From Athripsodes cinereus (lineage: Eukaryota; Arthropoda; Insecta; Trichoptera; Leptoceridae): a stretch of DNA of 64,000 bases. This document shows, one piece after another, positions 42,514 to 53,080 of this stretch (position 1 is the first letter of the stretch; each line of letters starts with the position of its first letter). The notes beneath the pieces are model-generated. The model was not told the DNA's origin and searched no databases. It worked only from the letters and a program-made list of their open reading frames with translations. Where the stretch lies: assembly GCA_947579605.1 (NCBI GenBank), contig OX388306.1, positions 2,108,001 through 2,172,000 of the forward strand, given 5' to 3'. The position numbers and the translations under genes were made by a program.

Positions 42514-42676
42514 TAGTTAATAACAAATATTTAATAGGTATATTTTGAAACTTATATCTAAATATTTATTAAAAAAATATTTCTAAAACGCTGCAGTTAT
42601 GAAATAGACAAAAATATTGTTAGCCAAATTATTTATTTTTAAATAAAATTTCATAGGTACATGTTTCATTCCCTTT

Positions 42677-42689
42677 TGTCATTTTCACG
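42677..42689 (+). repeat. Left target-site duplication of an R1-like insertion
   Basis: TGTCATTTTCACG is repeated exactly at 44320-44332. Confidence 0.75.
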
Positions 42690-44319
42690 GTACTATAACG
42701 GTAAAATTTCATAGGTACATGTTTCATTCTGCTGCGAAGACGGCGGCTATGCTCATGAAGGGAACCTTAAGTAGAACCCGAAATCCCACCCTTAAGATGG
42801 AAGGTAAATCAATCAGGTTAGTTGACGATTTTCGATATTTGGGTGTAGTCTTAGATAAAAAGTTTTCCTTCATCCAACATGTTAGAGGAATTTCAGAGAA
42901 GGGCAGAAAACTGTTTGCAACCTTGCGAAGCCTCAGCAAGGGTACGTGGGGCTTTCATCCTAGGTGTCTCCTGACAATATATCGAGCAACTTATATACCG
43001 CAGATTTCATATGCGGCCAGGGTTTGGTCTTTCAGATTGGAGGTGGGGTCAGTCAGTCTTGCACTTCTTCGGGGCCAGAGGTCTTTGTTGATAGGTTTGA
43101 CTGGAGCATATCGCACCTCTGCTAGTGATGGTCTTCCTGTGATTGCAGGTGTTTTACCGGCAGATTTGGAGGTAAGAGAAAGTGTCGCTAGAAGATGTTT
43201 GAAAGTTGACGGTGTAGCTGAATACTTTGGGGCTGTTTTTAGACCAGAACCCGGAAGATCTGGGATAGAAAGGGCAATGATTAAGGTCCGAGAGAAAACA
43301 ATGGATATTTGGCAGCAGAGGTGGGATTCCTCGAGGACGGGCAGACTTGTGTATAAGTTCTTTCCAGATCTCAGAACTAGAATGCGACGTCATTTCATTC
43401 ACTTTGAACACTTCTCTACACAGCTAATCTCAGGTCATGGTGATCTTAAGGGGAAACTTTTTGAGCTTAATTTATGCAATGAGCCGTGGTGCCCTTGTGG
43501 GGGAGGAGCCCAATATGCAGAACATATTCTTTGGGATTGCAATTTGATGTCGGAGGCCAGAGACGATATGATTCGGGGTTTGAGTGTGGACACTCCAAGA
43601 CCAGTTTGGTTTGAAGAATTAACCCTTAATGCTACAAACTTCAAATGCTTCAAAAATTTTGTAGAAGCCTGGAAGCTTAAGTGGGATGATCTTCGTCGAC
43701 CTGGACTGCCACCAGTGGATTCATCCTGATAATTTGGTGACCGAGCCGCTGAACTCTCTTACTTGTTTTGTGCATGTCCTACTCCTGTCGTTGGAGGTGG
43801 CTTTTCAAGCACTCTGTCCCTTGGTTTTGTCATTTTTTTCTTTTTTTTTTTTTTTTGATCAATTGCTTATTTGCTTCCACTTTCATACTCTAGCCTTGGA
43901 AGTTTAATGTGTTTATTTCCCTTTCTTTGTTTCTTTCAAATTCAGTAAGGAAGAAATTTCGTGTTTGGCAGTGGTGGGTATGATTGGTAAGCATTTATTA
44001 TTATTGTCTTGAATACTCTACTACTTAGATAATAAGCTGTAAAGTGTTGTCTTTAGTGTTAAGAATTTTAGTACGTAGCAATACGTAACTGTAAGAACAT
44101 AGTTTGTAAGAATATTGTAGTAGTGAGTAGTGCCTTGTAGTGAGTATCTCCTCCAAGGGACATTAAGGGTTGTAGTTTAGGGGAGGATTTTGTCGGGGGG
44201 AGCCCATAAGGCAAATCCTGAGCCCTCCCTTTGAATTTTTCTTTTGTTTTGTTGAGTCTGGATGATATAGGAGCTCAGCTCTTAAAACATCCAGGGGAAA
44301 GTGGTGGGAAAACCCTTAA
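42690..44319 (+). mobile_element. 5'-truncated R1-clade-like LINE
   Basis: Bracketed by the 13-bp duplication TGTCATTTTCACG. Homology to LINE protein starts at about 42730. The preceding bases (42702-42729) duplicate host sequence at 42644-42671, a filler at the 5' junction. After the coding part comes a ~590-bp 3' UTR including a G-rich block at about 44190-44206 (GTCGGGGGGAGCCC). There is no poly-A tail, which also fits R1-type elements. Confidence 0.75.
42730..43729 (+). pseudogene. R1-like ORF2 C-terminal third (RT thumb and zinc knuckle)
   Basis: The open frame (nominal ATG at 42719) begins AAKTAAMLMKG and has DDFRYLGVVLDKKFSF of the RT thumb, then the long linker characteristic of R1 and relatives. 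The cysteine knuckle CNEPWCPCGGG-x-HILWDC falls near residues 254-275. The polymerase active site and endonuclease are absent, so the piece cannot function. The frame is uninterrupted to the TGA at 43727-43729, suggesting a fairly young insertion. The first dozen codons come from the duplicated host filler. I infer R1 clade from the thumb and knuckle style; a related clade is possible. Confidence 0.75.
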
Positions 44320-44332
44320 TGTCATTTTCACG
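44320..44332 (+). repeat. Right target-site duplication of the R1-like insertion
   Basis: TGTCATTTTCACG, identical to 42677-42689. Confidence 0.75.
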
Positions 44333-44846
44333 AATATAATTACTCAAATAAGCAAAACGATTTTTTTTAACCAGCATACTTCCATCATTGACAAAGACAT
44401 GATCCACGTGGCTTTCTGATGTCCACATGTCATTGAATCCTTTTTGATTTACTTACTATTTTCTTTATTCTCTCCACGTGTTCAAATTTATTTAATTGAT
44501 TTTTGTATTGAAGAATTTATTAAAAGTATTAGGAGAACATGAACACTAAAGAGATTTGATATTGATATTGTTACCCGTTATTAGTGTAATTTTTTGATCA
44601 AATATTCAGATTGTCCTAGTAAATGGAATACCAGATACACCCATTACCATTATTTTATTAATAATACTTACCTCTTATAGACTAGCTCTGACATCCGACA
44701 GATTACGCGTCCAACTTCTTGCCCTGCAGTTGGCTTCTTGTTATATTTGAAGTTTTTACCATATATTTTTACAGAACACTATCTTGAAGTTCTGTACACG
44801 TTATTCTAGAATTTCTTTTTTAGGATTAACACTGAATTAGATCTAC
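44333..44846. other. Anonymous DNA, no gene seen
   Basis: No recognisable gene or repeat. Confidence 0.45.
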
Positions 44847-44990
44847 GTCCGGATAGCTCAGAAGTCTAGGATTTCCATTCATCCGATTCAATTTCAACAT
44901 TATCAAATTTGTACACGCGGAAGGTGCTATGGTGGGCAGCCTGAAGAGCTGACCGACCAAAATCCTCACGAGAATATTTTTTTGACTGCA
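44847..44990 (+). repeat. SINE-E copy 2
   Basis: GTCCGGATAGCTCAGAAGTC, CCGATTCAATTTC and GGGCAGCCTGAAGAGCTGAC parallel 29865-29985. Confidence 0.5.
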
Positions 44991-45739
44991 CTACTTCAAT
45001 GTCCGAAACCTTCCCTTCGATGTGGAAACGTGCAGACGGTTAGACTCCTGGTTCAAAACTACTTCTTTAAAAAAAAATAACGGTGGCCTCCAGCACATCC
45101 ATGAAGCAAAACTATTGGTAAACTAGCTAACAGCACTGGAATCAAATCTAAAGAAGACAAGGACAAAAGTACTACTGGTAATTTATTGATGAAGCACAAC
45201 TTTTTGGTTCCTAAGCTCAAACTTTGCCTGATTTCAGCTTTCATCGTTACGTAGAGGGCATAGATGACTATTGTCTTAAATTTGCAACGTATTTTTATAA
45301 TAAATAGGTAAACATACGCGTTTTCTTAAAAATCAAATATTTTTGATGTAGGTAATATTATGATTTAGATTTTAATAAACATCAATAATATTAATAATAA
45401 TAATAATAAACTTGCTCTTCAGAGTTCAATAGTTCACGCTTCTCGTGAATTCTTTCACGCCCCACACGCCAGGTGAAATTCATATAATACCTTTTTACCT
45501 ATGAACTTCTTTGTATGTACCTACTTTGTATGTGTGTAATAATGTAGAAGATATTATTATATGTAGGTACCTAATTACTTTTACTTTTTTTATTTATGAT
45601 CGCCTGTTACTTCCATAGCAGTAATGCAATGTCGTAATTAACATATTTATACGGTTTAGGCAGTAAATTCGCCCACTGTGCGTTGTTATTATTAGATTTA
45701 TAGGAATTTCATTTTGGCTGTTCGGGTAACCTCTTTCAC
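44991..45739. other. AT-rich stretch, no gene seen
   Basis: An (AAT)n run lies at about 45390-45410. There is no gene. Confidence 0.45.
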
Positions 45740-46700
45740 AATACCTACAATGTTACAATAATAGTTTACAGTGCAGTATTTGCTTGTCATGGATGTGATT
45801 GTGTAGGTATATGTAGGAGATGAATGCTTTTTGTGATTGTGTATAATTGTGATTGTTATGTTTGTGAGATGTTTGCCCTAGTACAGAATGATTACATGAA
45901 AATTCTTCGAAATACAATTGTTCGAATTCACAATTGTTCGAAAAAATAATTATTCGAATTAACAAATCTTCGAATAACATTTGTTCGACTATCAATTATT
46001 CGAATTACAATTAATGGAAAGTGAATTGTTCGACTAACATTTGTTAGAAAATCCTATTATTCGAATTATTTTATATTAATCTAAATTCATTTTATTTTGA
46101 TCTTCAGAAGCAGGTCATATTGACGCAATTAGGTATATTACGTTTCATATAAAACTCCAGCCATACCTCATCCAACTTTAACGTTATTTTAGTTTCTTAA
46201 GAAAATGAGGCAATTGCGTTCATACCTAATTATAAATATATTTAAATTATTTTTCCAAACGTTTGACACTATTTAGATAAATCGATTGCAAACTGAGTCG
46301 AATTATATAATATAACTTCGCTAAGTACGTCACTTTTCGCCGAAAATAGGAGCGATATTATCTATCTTGATAATAAAAATTCGAAGAATTGTGTTTCGGA
46401 TAATTGTTGCTATCAATATAACGTATAAAAATTCGAACAATTGTGTTTTCTGATAATTGTGGATTCGCATAACTGCCATTCGAATAATTATTGTCATTCG
46501 AAAAAAAGTTAGTTCGTACAAATGTTTTTTCGAAGAATTGTCCATTCGAATAATTGTGATTCGAATAATTTTCCTGTCACCGTACCTAGTTGGGCAGCAT
46601 CAATAAATTATTATGAATATTGTAATTTATTAAGAAATAAATAATAAAAAAAGTAGAGCGTTTAGCGTATCGTAGAAAATGCATCAATCTATTTTGTATA
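45740..46700 (+). repeat. Interspersed repeat family G, split by a nested element
   Basis: 45770-45884 plus 46582-46640 match, in order, the reverse complement of 50500-50690. Shared words are GGAGATGAATGCTTTTTGTG, GAGATGTTTGCCCTAG and TAGTTGGGCAGCATCAA. The copy at 50.5 kb lacks the 0.7-kb insertion. Confidence 0.7.
45885..46581. mobile_element. Non-autonomous element with TTCGAA-rich ends
   Basis: 697 bp bounded by GTAC on both sides (45881-45884 and 46582-46585). The termini are inverted: GAAAATTCTTCGAA at the left against GGAAAATTATTCGAA at the right. Both ends carry clusters of ATTCGAATAATTGT-like words in opposite orientations, about ten at each side, and the middle is plain. It is absent from the sister repeat copy at 50.5 kb, so this is a real insertion. 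GTAC could be a 4-bp TSD or part of the terminus. The superfamily is not identified. Confidence 0.75.
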
Positions 46701-46812
46701 GATTAGGATTTTTTTAAAGGAAAAATTGGCAATGTGACCAAACACATGAGTGTTGCTAGGATTGAAGAATTTTTTTTTAAATTTATTGTATGGGTCATTT
46801 TATGCTTAAGAC

Positions 46813-47303
46813 CAGGGATGTTGCGGATGTCGATTTTTACACATCCGCTGATGTGAATGCGGATGCGGATTTTTGAAGACTCACATCCGCGGATGCGAAT
46901 GCGGATGCGGATGTTCAAGATGTTATAGAAAAAAGTAGGAACTATCTTAGTTGGTAGCCCCACTGTCAAATATGTCACGTAATTGTTGCTACAATAATAT
47001 TATGATTTTTTTGGCGAAATATTTTTTTCATTTTTGTTATTTGCAAAAATAAAATAAAACCGTCAAAAATAAAAACGTGTCAGATCTTGTCACCAATTTT
47101 TTCGTTCCCATTGGTTAATGTCATGTGCGAACGGCACGCGCCATTCGCCGGCCCCGTCCCATTTCTTTCTTGTCGCAACTTGTCTTACATCCGCATCCGC
47201 ATGAACATCCGCATCGATTATTGCGGATGCGGATGCGGATGTCCAAATACACGCGGAAGCTCCGCATTTGCGGATGCGGATGCGAATATTCGTGACATCC
47301 CTG
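46813..47303. mobile_element. hAT-like non-autonomous element with GCGGAT subterminal repeats
   Basis: 491 bp with CAGGGATGT inverted ends, flanked by the exact 8-bp duplication CTTAAGAC (46805-46812 and 47304-47311). Both subterminal regions carry repeated GCGGAT/ATCCGC hexamers (for example GCGGATGCGGAT at 46860 and 47224), the usual arrangement of hAT transposase-binding sites. It contains no transposase. Confidence 0.9.
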
Positions 47304-47379
47304 CTTAAGACGTGTAAGAATAATATATAGGTAAAAAGATAGACATGTGACATTTTTTGTGTGCTTATTTATTTAATAT

Positions 47380-47600
47380 TCTATGGAGCACCTGGCAAAG
47401 AATTGATCTTCCACTCTATTCCGTGAGCTTTTGAGTGCCCTGTAAAAAAATAAGGAAATTCAGCGATGAGGTTTGCCACCAATCCTGAATGTCTTAATTT
47501 TTTGTTGGGATGGAGAGGGCGGTTTGTATGTTTGTTACATGCTACTGGTCTGCTGGCTACCCCATTCGTGGCTCATGCCATGATGGTATCCTAGTATTTT
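47380..47600 (+). repeat. SINE-A, diverged copy
   Basis: ATGGAGCACCTGGCAAAGAA to CCATGATGGTATCC, with a deletion around the GGCAGGTGTTCG region. Confidence 0.7.
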
Positions 47601-47997
47601 AGTATTTCATTAATCAATTAACTCACTACTAAGAAAACGATTATAAGTAAGATTCCTTCCACTTAATAAAGACAATATAATGATCACTAGACAACACCTG
47701 TTCAGACAAAGACAGTTTCATATTATGTATCTACATATAGTTGATAGTGTTATGTAATACTCATAATACATAATAGTATTGCATGTAAGTCTGTATAGAG
47801 ATAATACGTATTACATATAATAATGTTTAATGCGAGTTATCTCAGGTTACAATCGCAGTGTGAAGTAACGTTATTCCGTTTTAAATAATACAGTACGCTC
47901 CTCGTAATTTAATATGTCGATGGTCCGGATTTTCTGTTAGAAATGATGTTTTCAGTTGTTATTTATCGTGTCGAAACCCAGAAAAAAAAAACAATCA
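47601..47997. other. AT-rich stretch, no gene seen
   Basis: No recognisable gene or repeat. Confidence 0.45.
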
Positions 47998-48182
47998 AAC
48001 TGATCTCCAGTACCGTGCAAAACGCACAGCAGGTGGAGATGCGTCAAAAATATTCTCCATAGTGCGTGTGACAGGGCACAATGGACACTCCAACAAGTGT
48101 GGCATGGTCTGTGCTGTACCACAGTCACACGTTCTAGATTCGTCTTATAGAAAGCCCCATCGTTCTCTATTCTCAAGACAGT
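47998..48182 (-). pseudogene. LINE C-terminal zinc-knuckle fragment
   Basis: The minus strand reads TCDCGTAQTMPHLLECPLCP, then MENIFDASPPAVRFARYW and a stop. The CxC-x(8)-H-x(3)-C arrangement is the terminal knuckle of Jockey/R1-type polyproteins. A TAA interrupts the frame ten codons upstream of the knuckle. Confidence 0.6.
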
Positions 48183-48440
48183 TTCCTACACCAGATCTTA
48201 GACGATTCAAGTTTTTCCATAAAAAATCATGTGAAATTTATACCCGTAATGTAAATTTAACACATGAAATTACGTATCCACAACCCACCCTTATTGCGAG
48301 GTGTGATTTGTTAAGGGACTTTGGGACATACCGAAGACTTCGAAAGTCTCTCTTATAAACCACAATGGCAGCAAACATATGAGAGTGTTAAATGCGTTTG
48401 TGAATAATATAAAGCTTATCAAAAACTTCACTAATTATTG

Positions 48441-48525
48441 ACACTTTATTGATAAAAAAAAATCTGAGCAATTGGCAAGTTTATTGCCTGGAGATAATAC
48501 CTTCCAACTAACCAAAATAATGTGT
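48441..48525 (-). repeat. SINE-B-like body fragment
   Basis: The reverse complement (GGTTAGTTGGAAGGTATTAT, AATAAACTTGCCAATTGCTC, ATCAATAAAGTG) matches 4326-4414. Confidence 0.55.
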
Positions 48526-49069
48526 GATGTTATGTTGTTGTTAAAGAATAAAATAAATAGGTATATGAATAATCAAAACTTATTCCTAGCGTTGTTGATT
48601 TCAGTCTGTTAATGTAAATATCTAACAATGTGACATTTGTAAATAACTTAAGCAAAAAAAAAAAATTACCGACTAATGCCGGATAAACCACATCTACTGT
48701 AGGTACAAAATACTAGAATAATGTGCAATAATATCCACATTTTATACAGCAAACCTGTCTGTACACCATACATTTATATTAGGCATACAAATATACATTC
48801 TAGCTATAGATAAATAGTAAATTATTACCTATAGGTACCTACCTACCTAACATATTGATTGACCCGGTCATGAAATATTATGCTTTACTTATATTTTAAC
48901 AAATATTTGTGTCCGTCCATATGCTTATAAATATGTAGCTACCTACTTTATAGACAACGTAATTAGACATGGCAGAGAAAAAATAATACCCTCCATACGG
49001 GGTCTCATCCTTTTGAATTTTTATTTGTCATCGGGGTTTATAAGAGAGTATATCGGAGCCTTTGGCAAG
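48526..49069. other. AT-rich stretch, no gene seen
   Basis: No recognisable gene or repeat. Confidence 0.45.
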
Positions 49070-49425
49070 TCGCCCGACAGCTTAATCGGTCAAAGCACTC
49101 CTCGCGCCAAGGCAGGGATGTGGGTTCAAGTCCCGTCCGGGGCACTACCGAATAAGGTGACTTGTCTTTTCTAAGCTTTATTTTGGTAGTTTCATGTGAT
49201 AAATTTACAATAAGTACGTTAATTTTATTTCCTTAACAAATTAATATTGTCTAGGTACTGATATTTTATTTTGGTTGCCTTCTGTTGTTTTATTTTTAAA
49301 TTGTAATGATAGATGTATGTTTGTAATATTGATTTGTTAATTTGGTATCTAGGTTTTCTTATGATATTGTACCTATGTAAAATATTGTGTAAAAGGCTAA
49401 TTAGCCGTAACTAATAAATGTGTGA
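49070..49425 (+). mobile_element. SINE-F with tRNA-derived head
   Basis: The head at 49070-49144 has an A-box-like AGCTTAATCGGTCAAAGC, the B box GGGTTCAAGTCCC and a rough acceptor pairing, then GGCACTA. The body continues to TGTAAAAGGCTAATTAGCCG and AATAAATG. The 3' part GTAAAAGGCT...GCCGTAA recurs at 50049-50070. The acceptor mismatches and joined body argue against a functional tRNA gene. Confidence 0.6.
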
Positions 49426-49600
49426 CTGAGTGTGTATGTATGTGCATGAATATATGTGGCGTTATCTGTACATGTGTGTGTATGTATATATGTATGTATG
49501 GGTGTGTATGTATGTATGCATGTATGTGGGTGTGGGTGTATGTGGATGAGTGTGTTTGTGTGTGTGAATGTATGTGTGCGTGCGTGAACGTGTGTTATGT
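49426..49600 (+). repeat. TG/TATG-rich simple repeat
   Basis: An imperfect (TGTG/TATG) tract that starts right at the SINE-F 3' end. The long frames on both strands here are products of the repeat. Confidence 0.85.
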
Positions 49601-49679
49601 TATGATTAAATAAAGTAGGGAAAATAACCTTAGTAACTGAAGTAAAGAAAATTGAGCGCTGAGACAATGTAAGGTGAAA

Positions 49680-49795
49680 ACTGGCTCAGTCTACCTTGGT
49701 ACGGGCTCATGCCCAGTTAGGTAGATATTTGTGACTTATCTTTTAAAAACTGTTTTGTAAATAAAATAAATAAATAAATAAAAATAAAATATTTA
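49680..49795 (+). repeat. Retroposon 3' end with strong hairpin
   Basis: TCTACC...GGTAGA encloses GGGC-TCAT-GCCC (about 49689-49726), followed by an (AAATA)n tail. It looks like the 3' end of a SINE or LINE of unknown family. Confidence 0.45.
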
Positions 49796-49929
49796 ATACA
49801 TAAAGGGAAGCGTGTATCTTTTATATTTATTTGTTTGTGGAATTACAATTATAATAATTCTTACTTGATTTCTATTTGTAATATCTTGACTAAATTTTTT
49901 TAACAATTTCGTACCTTATTTGAAAATTA

Positions 49930-50095
49930 TAACATGATAAATGTAATACTGTCTGTACTCTCGTTTTTTTAATCTAATTGTTTTGTGTCTTTTTTGTAAC
50001 TGATCGATCCTTTGTTTTGTATGTAGGTATACAGAGGTTTAACATGTAAAAGGCTTTGGCCGTAAATATTTGTAAATAAATAAATAAATTATGTG
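49930..50095 (+). repeat. SINE-F-like 3' fragment
   Basis: ACATGTAAAAGGCTTTGGCC and GTAAATATTTGTAAATAAAT correspond to the SINE-F 3' end. Confidence 0.45.
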
Positions 50096-50499
50096 GGTAT
50101 TACCAATTACAGTAAAAAAATCAAAATTTTCGACTTGTTGAGTTTTTGAACTGGACAGTCGATATAATATTATTATAAAACACGTGACCCATGTAGCAAG
50201 TCGGTTGTTATAAAACTATTATAATAATATGTGTTTTATAACCTGTAATTAGATGTTTGATAATAGTAATTAAACACGATAAAAATAAATAAATAATAAT
50301 GAATTATTAGAAATTGTAATATTATTATTACCTATTATTATTAAAAGCATTACGTAAATCAACATATTATTATTGTATGACCGTAGTCCCGGATTAAAAA
50401 CTGTTATTTTATTAACTACCTAATTATAATTGTTATTACCTATGTTTTACTGTTTGACTTGGTGACTCAATAATGCAGTAAGTAATATTTTTTTTTATT

Positions 50500-50690
50500 T
50501 TTTTTATAAATTACAAATCTTATACATATTTTCATTGATGCTGCCCAACTAGGTATAACCTGTTCTAGGGCAAACATCTCACAAACATATCAATCATATA
50601 GAAACATATTATATACAATCACAAAAAGCATTCATCTCCTATATTAACACAATCACATTCATAACAAGAAAAACACTGCTGCAAACTGTC
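50500..50690 (-). repeat. Repeat family G, uninterrupted copy
   Basis: Reverse complement of the repeat around 45.77-46.64 kb without the TTCGAA element. GCCCTAG and ACCTAGTTGGG are separated by only ~10 bp here. Confidence 0.7.
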
Positions 50691-50954
50691 CATACATGAA
50701 ACAACACACAAACAAACCGTTTCTCCATATAAAACCAGCACATCCCTCAACCACACACATCACAAATCCCACACCACATACCAACACAAGTATATCACCA
50801 CACATAAAACACAAAACAAATCATGGAACAAATCCTAAGATAGATAAATCCATGGAACAAATATTCTTGCACGTTTTGCTTAAAAAGAAAATTCATTTAT
50901 GTACAGAATATTTACTAATGTATAATGTATAGAATATAGAATGTACAGAATATT

Positions 50955-51010
50955 TTCGATGGTTTGGACATGTTGAGTGTATGCACGATGAAAGAATGAC
51001 TAAGATGATG
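50955..51010 (+). pseudogene. RTE fragment of the 37.6-kb family, left part
   Basis: RWFGHVECMHDERMTK corresponds to RWFGHVERMDGVRLTK of the 37.6-kb copy. It continues at 51430 after a nested insertion. Confidence 0.65.
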
Positions 51011-51039
51011 ATGATGATTTTGGATGATTTTATTTTATT

Positions 51040-51194
51040 TTTGACGCCGTTTAACAGCCCCTAGACCGTCTCAAGAGCGCCAGTGAAGAGTTCAGTTTTT
51101 AATTTGTTTCTGACGCTAGTGACTGTCTGACTATCTCTCAGTAGCACCGGTAGGCGATTCCACATAACTGGTCCAACAACACCAAAGGTCCTCT
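51040..51194 (-). pseudogene. L2-group LINE 3' fragment
   Basis: The minus strand reads FGVVGPVMWNRLPVLLRD, then RNKLKTELFTGALETV and a stop. These are the last codons of the L2-type protein (compare GPTAWNRLP...TLLFKKSHGALEMVTDH at 17859). An ATTTTATTTT tail is at 51027-51037. Confidence 0.75.
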
Positions 51195-51390
51195 TGTAGT
51201 GAACAGGCAACACCAAAGAGTATTGTGGTCAGCTGGGATGACGTCATTTATTGGATTGTGATAAGAATATTATCACAATCCAAAATCATTTTAGTTCTCC
51301 CTGCCTGGCTGACCACAATCTTATCACAATCCAATAAATGACGTCATCCCAGCTGACCACAATACTCTTTGGTGTTGCCTGTTCACTACA
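51195..51390. repeat. Perfect 72-nt inverted duplication
   Basis: 51195-51266 and 51319-51390 are exact reverse complements separated by 52 nt. The right arm encodes L2-like residues (LVLPVHYK in the minus-strand reading of the left arm), so the palindrome grew from the LINE fragment's 5' side. Each arm contains TGACGTCA. Confidence 0.9.
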
Positions 51391-51429
51391 CTCTCATAGA
51401 AGTTAGATTTACCGAGTTAATAAGTTACA

Positions 51430-51660
51430 CATAAGTTAACATAAGTTAGAGGGTATTTATCTGAATGAGGGGGTATGAGGAAGAGCGGACGTCCAAGAGT
51501 CACATGGCTTGATCATGTGGATCAAATTCTTAAGGACAGTCGCGTGTTGATTAAGAGAAATTGACGAGCATGTATGAGAAACTGGATGAATGCAGAGGAA
51601 GCTATTGAAGTATATAAGTATAGATCTACATGGAGTTCCGTTCTACTGTACTGATTGGTA
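51430..51660 (+). pseudogene. RTE fragment of the 37.6-kb family, right part
   Basis: GTATTTATCTGAATGAGGGG and GGACGTCCAAGAGTCACATG continue from 51010 exactly where the 37.6-kb copy predicts. It includes a TGA after KRN. It ends near TGGAGTTCCGTTCTACTG, short of the TATAG tail. Confidence 0.7.
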
Positions 51661-52747
51661 ATTCTTGGTTACACACGTTGGAACGAGCTTCCTCCACCAA
51701 TTCAATAAAGCTTTGCCGATTATATTCTCAATGTTCTGATATTGTCATCAAAAGAACAGTGTTTTGTGAAAGAGGCTCTTTCAGGGAATCGAGATCTATG
51801 TGAACTAAAAAATAGCAAGTAGGTACTTATTAACATAAAACATTCTCCAGTGTCTTTTATTGTATAGTACGGATGGAATGACACTTATGCTCATTAGTTA
51901 CAGTTGGTTCAATGGTTACACTACTTGTGGAAGATGACAAAGTGCTTTAAAATAATATTAATTTGTATGTAAAAAAGATGTTCCCTTCGAGTCATGTTGA
52001 ATTTAAAAAAAGAACGATTGTTTTATTTTATTTGAAAATGGAATCGATATCATGTCAGGTGAAAATTAAATTAAATGTTAGGTAGGTACTCAAATTGCAA
52101 TATTGTCAAAAGAGATAATTTAAATGTCATGTATTGTTTTTACATTTTAGTGCATGATTCGACATTTTTTACTCGGATGTCTTAAATTAACAATATCAAA
52201 CAATATTGACATTTGTATGTGGATTTAAGATAAGTATAAGTACACATTGTTCCTATCTGAACATGTTATCACAAAACCAACAGGTGCGTACTAATCAAAG
52301 GTGACAAATTCATTTCGTACATCTCTTTCTATCACAAACAAATTTTCTATATCAAAGACAGATAACTATATGAATCACAATACACTTTGATACTGATAAA
52401 CACATTTAAAATTATATTGCAGTACCTACTTAATATTATTCTTGTGGCACCTTAACAAATTTCGTTCTTTTTTCAAATTGTTGATTTTATTTTGTTTTTA
52501 TTTTAGCATTTTTATTGGTTTACCTCTGTGGTGTTTATTGATATTGATAAATATTTTAAATTTCGAATACGTTCTCTAAATACAGGTTGTTCCTTTTTTT
52601 TATGAAGAAGATATAATAGTGAAAATGTGATTCGTTCAACGACAGGCGAAATTGGATCATGGGTTTAGTCGAATCTAAAAGATTGCCATAGATTGGGCAT
52701 GTCACATCGACAGATCCGTTGAAGAAAGACAACAATCGGTATATGGA
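51661..52747. other. AT-rich stretch, no gene seen
   Basis: No recognisable gene or repeat. Confidence 0.45.
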
Positions 52748-52813
52748 GGAGTCGAACGCTCGAAACGGCTGGTGATCCATCGCTTAAAAGATAAGGGTTC
52801 GAATTTAGACTCC
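52748..52813 (+). other. tRNA-like 66-nt structure
   Basis: GGAGTC and GACTCC can form the acceptor stem, and GGGTTCGAAT resembles a T loop/B box. The D and anticodon arms are poor. It is more likely a decayed SINE head than a tRNA gene. Confidence 0.25.
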
Positions 52814-53045
52814 ACAATCTTACGAATGAAACATTATTATTAGTCTTTGCAATGTAATGCTGGTGAAAAAATATGCGGATACCTGGACCGCCAGAAGAAC
52901 TAATATATCCATTTCGGAATAACTTGACATCACACAAGAGCTCTTCGTAATCTGTTCCTAAATAATTCTGCCGTATTTCGGACACATAGAGCTTAGCGAG
53001 GTTGAGAGAATCGTTATATTATAAGAAAACCTTTCTTATAATCGC

Positions 53046-53080
53046 CTGAAGATGGAGTCGAAAGTCTCCGAATACTAGTT
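53046..53080 (+). ncRNA. Stem-GAAA module copy
   Basis: CTGAAGA, T, GGAG...CTCC (interior TCGAAAGT), then GAAT in place of GAAA. Confidence 0.2.

Noticed and set aside
42719..43729. Host gene encoding a 336-residue protein
   Set aside because: The RT thumb motif, the cysteine knuckle and the flanking 13-bp duplication show it is a truncated LINE.
45885..46581. CRISPR-like array of TTCGAA words
   Set aside because: Words face opposite ways at the two ends, spacing is irregular, and the block behaves as an inserted element.
46813..47303. CRISPR-like or satellite array of GCGGAT units
   Set aside because: Units are short, irregular and inverted at the two ends of an element with an 8-bp TSD. 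This is subterminal repeat architecture, not an array with spacers, and the genome is eukaryotic.
49072..49144. Possible functional tRNA gene
   Set aside because: The A and B boxes are good, but the acceptor stem mismatches and the sequence runs into a repeated SINE body. It is better explained as a SINE head.
49401..49667. His/Thr-rich or Cys/Met-rich proteins on both strands
   Set aside because: Both are translations of a TG/TATG simple repeat.
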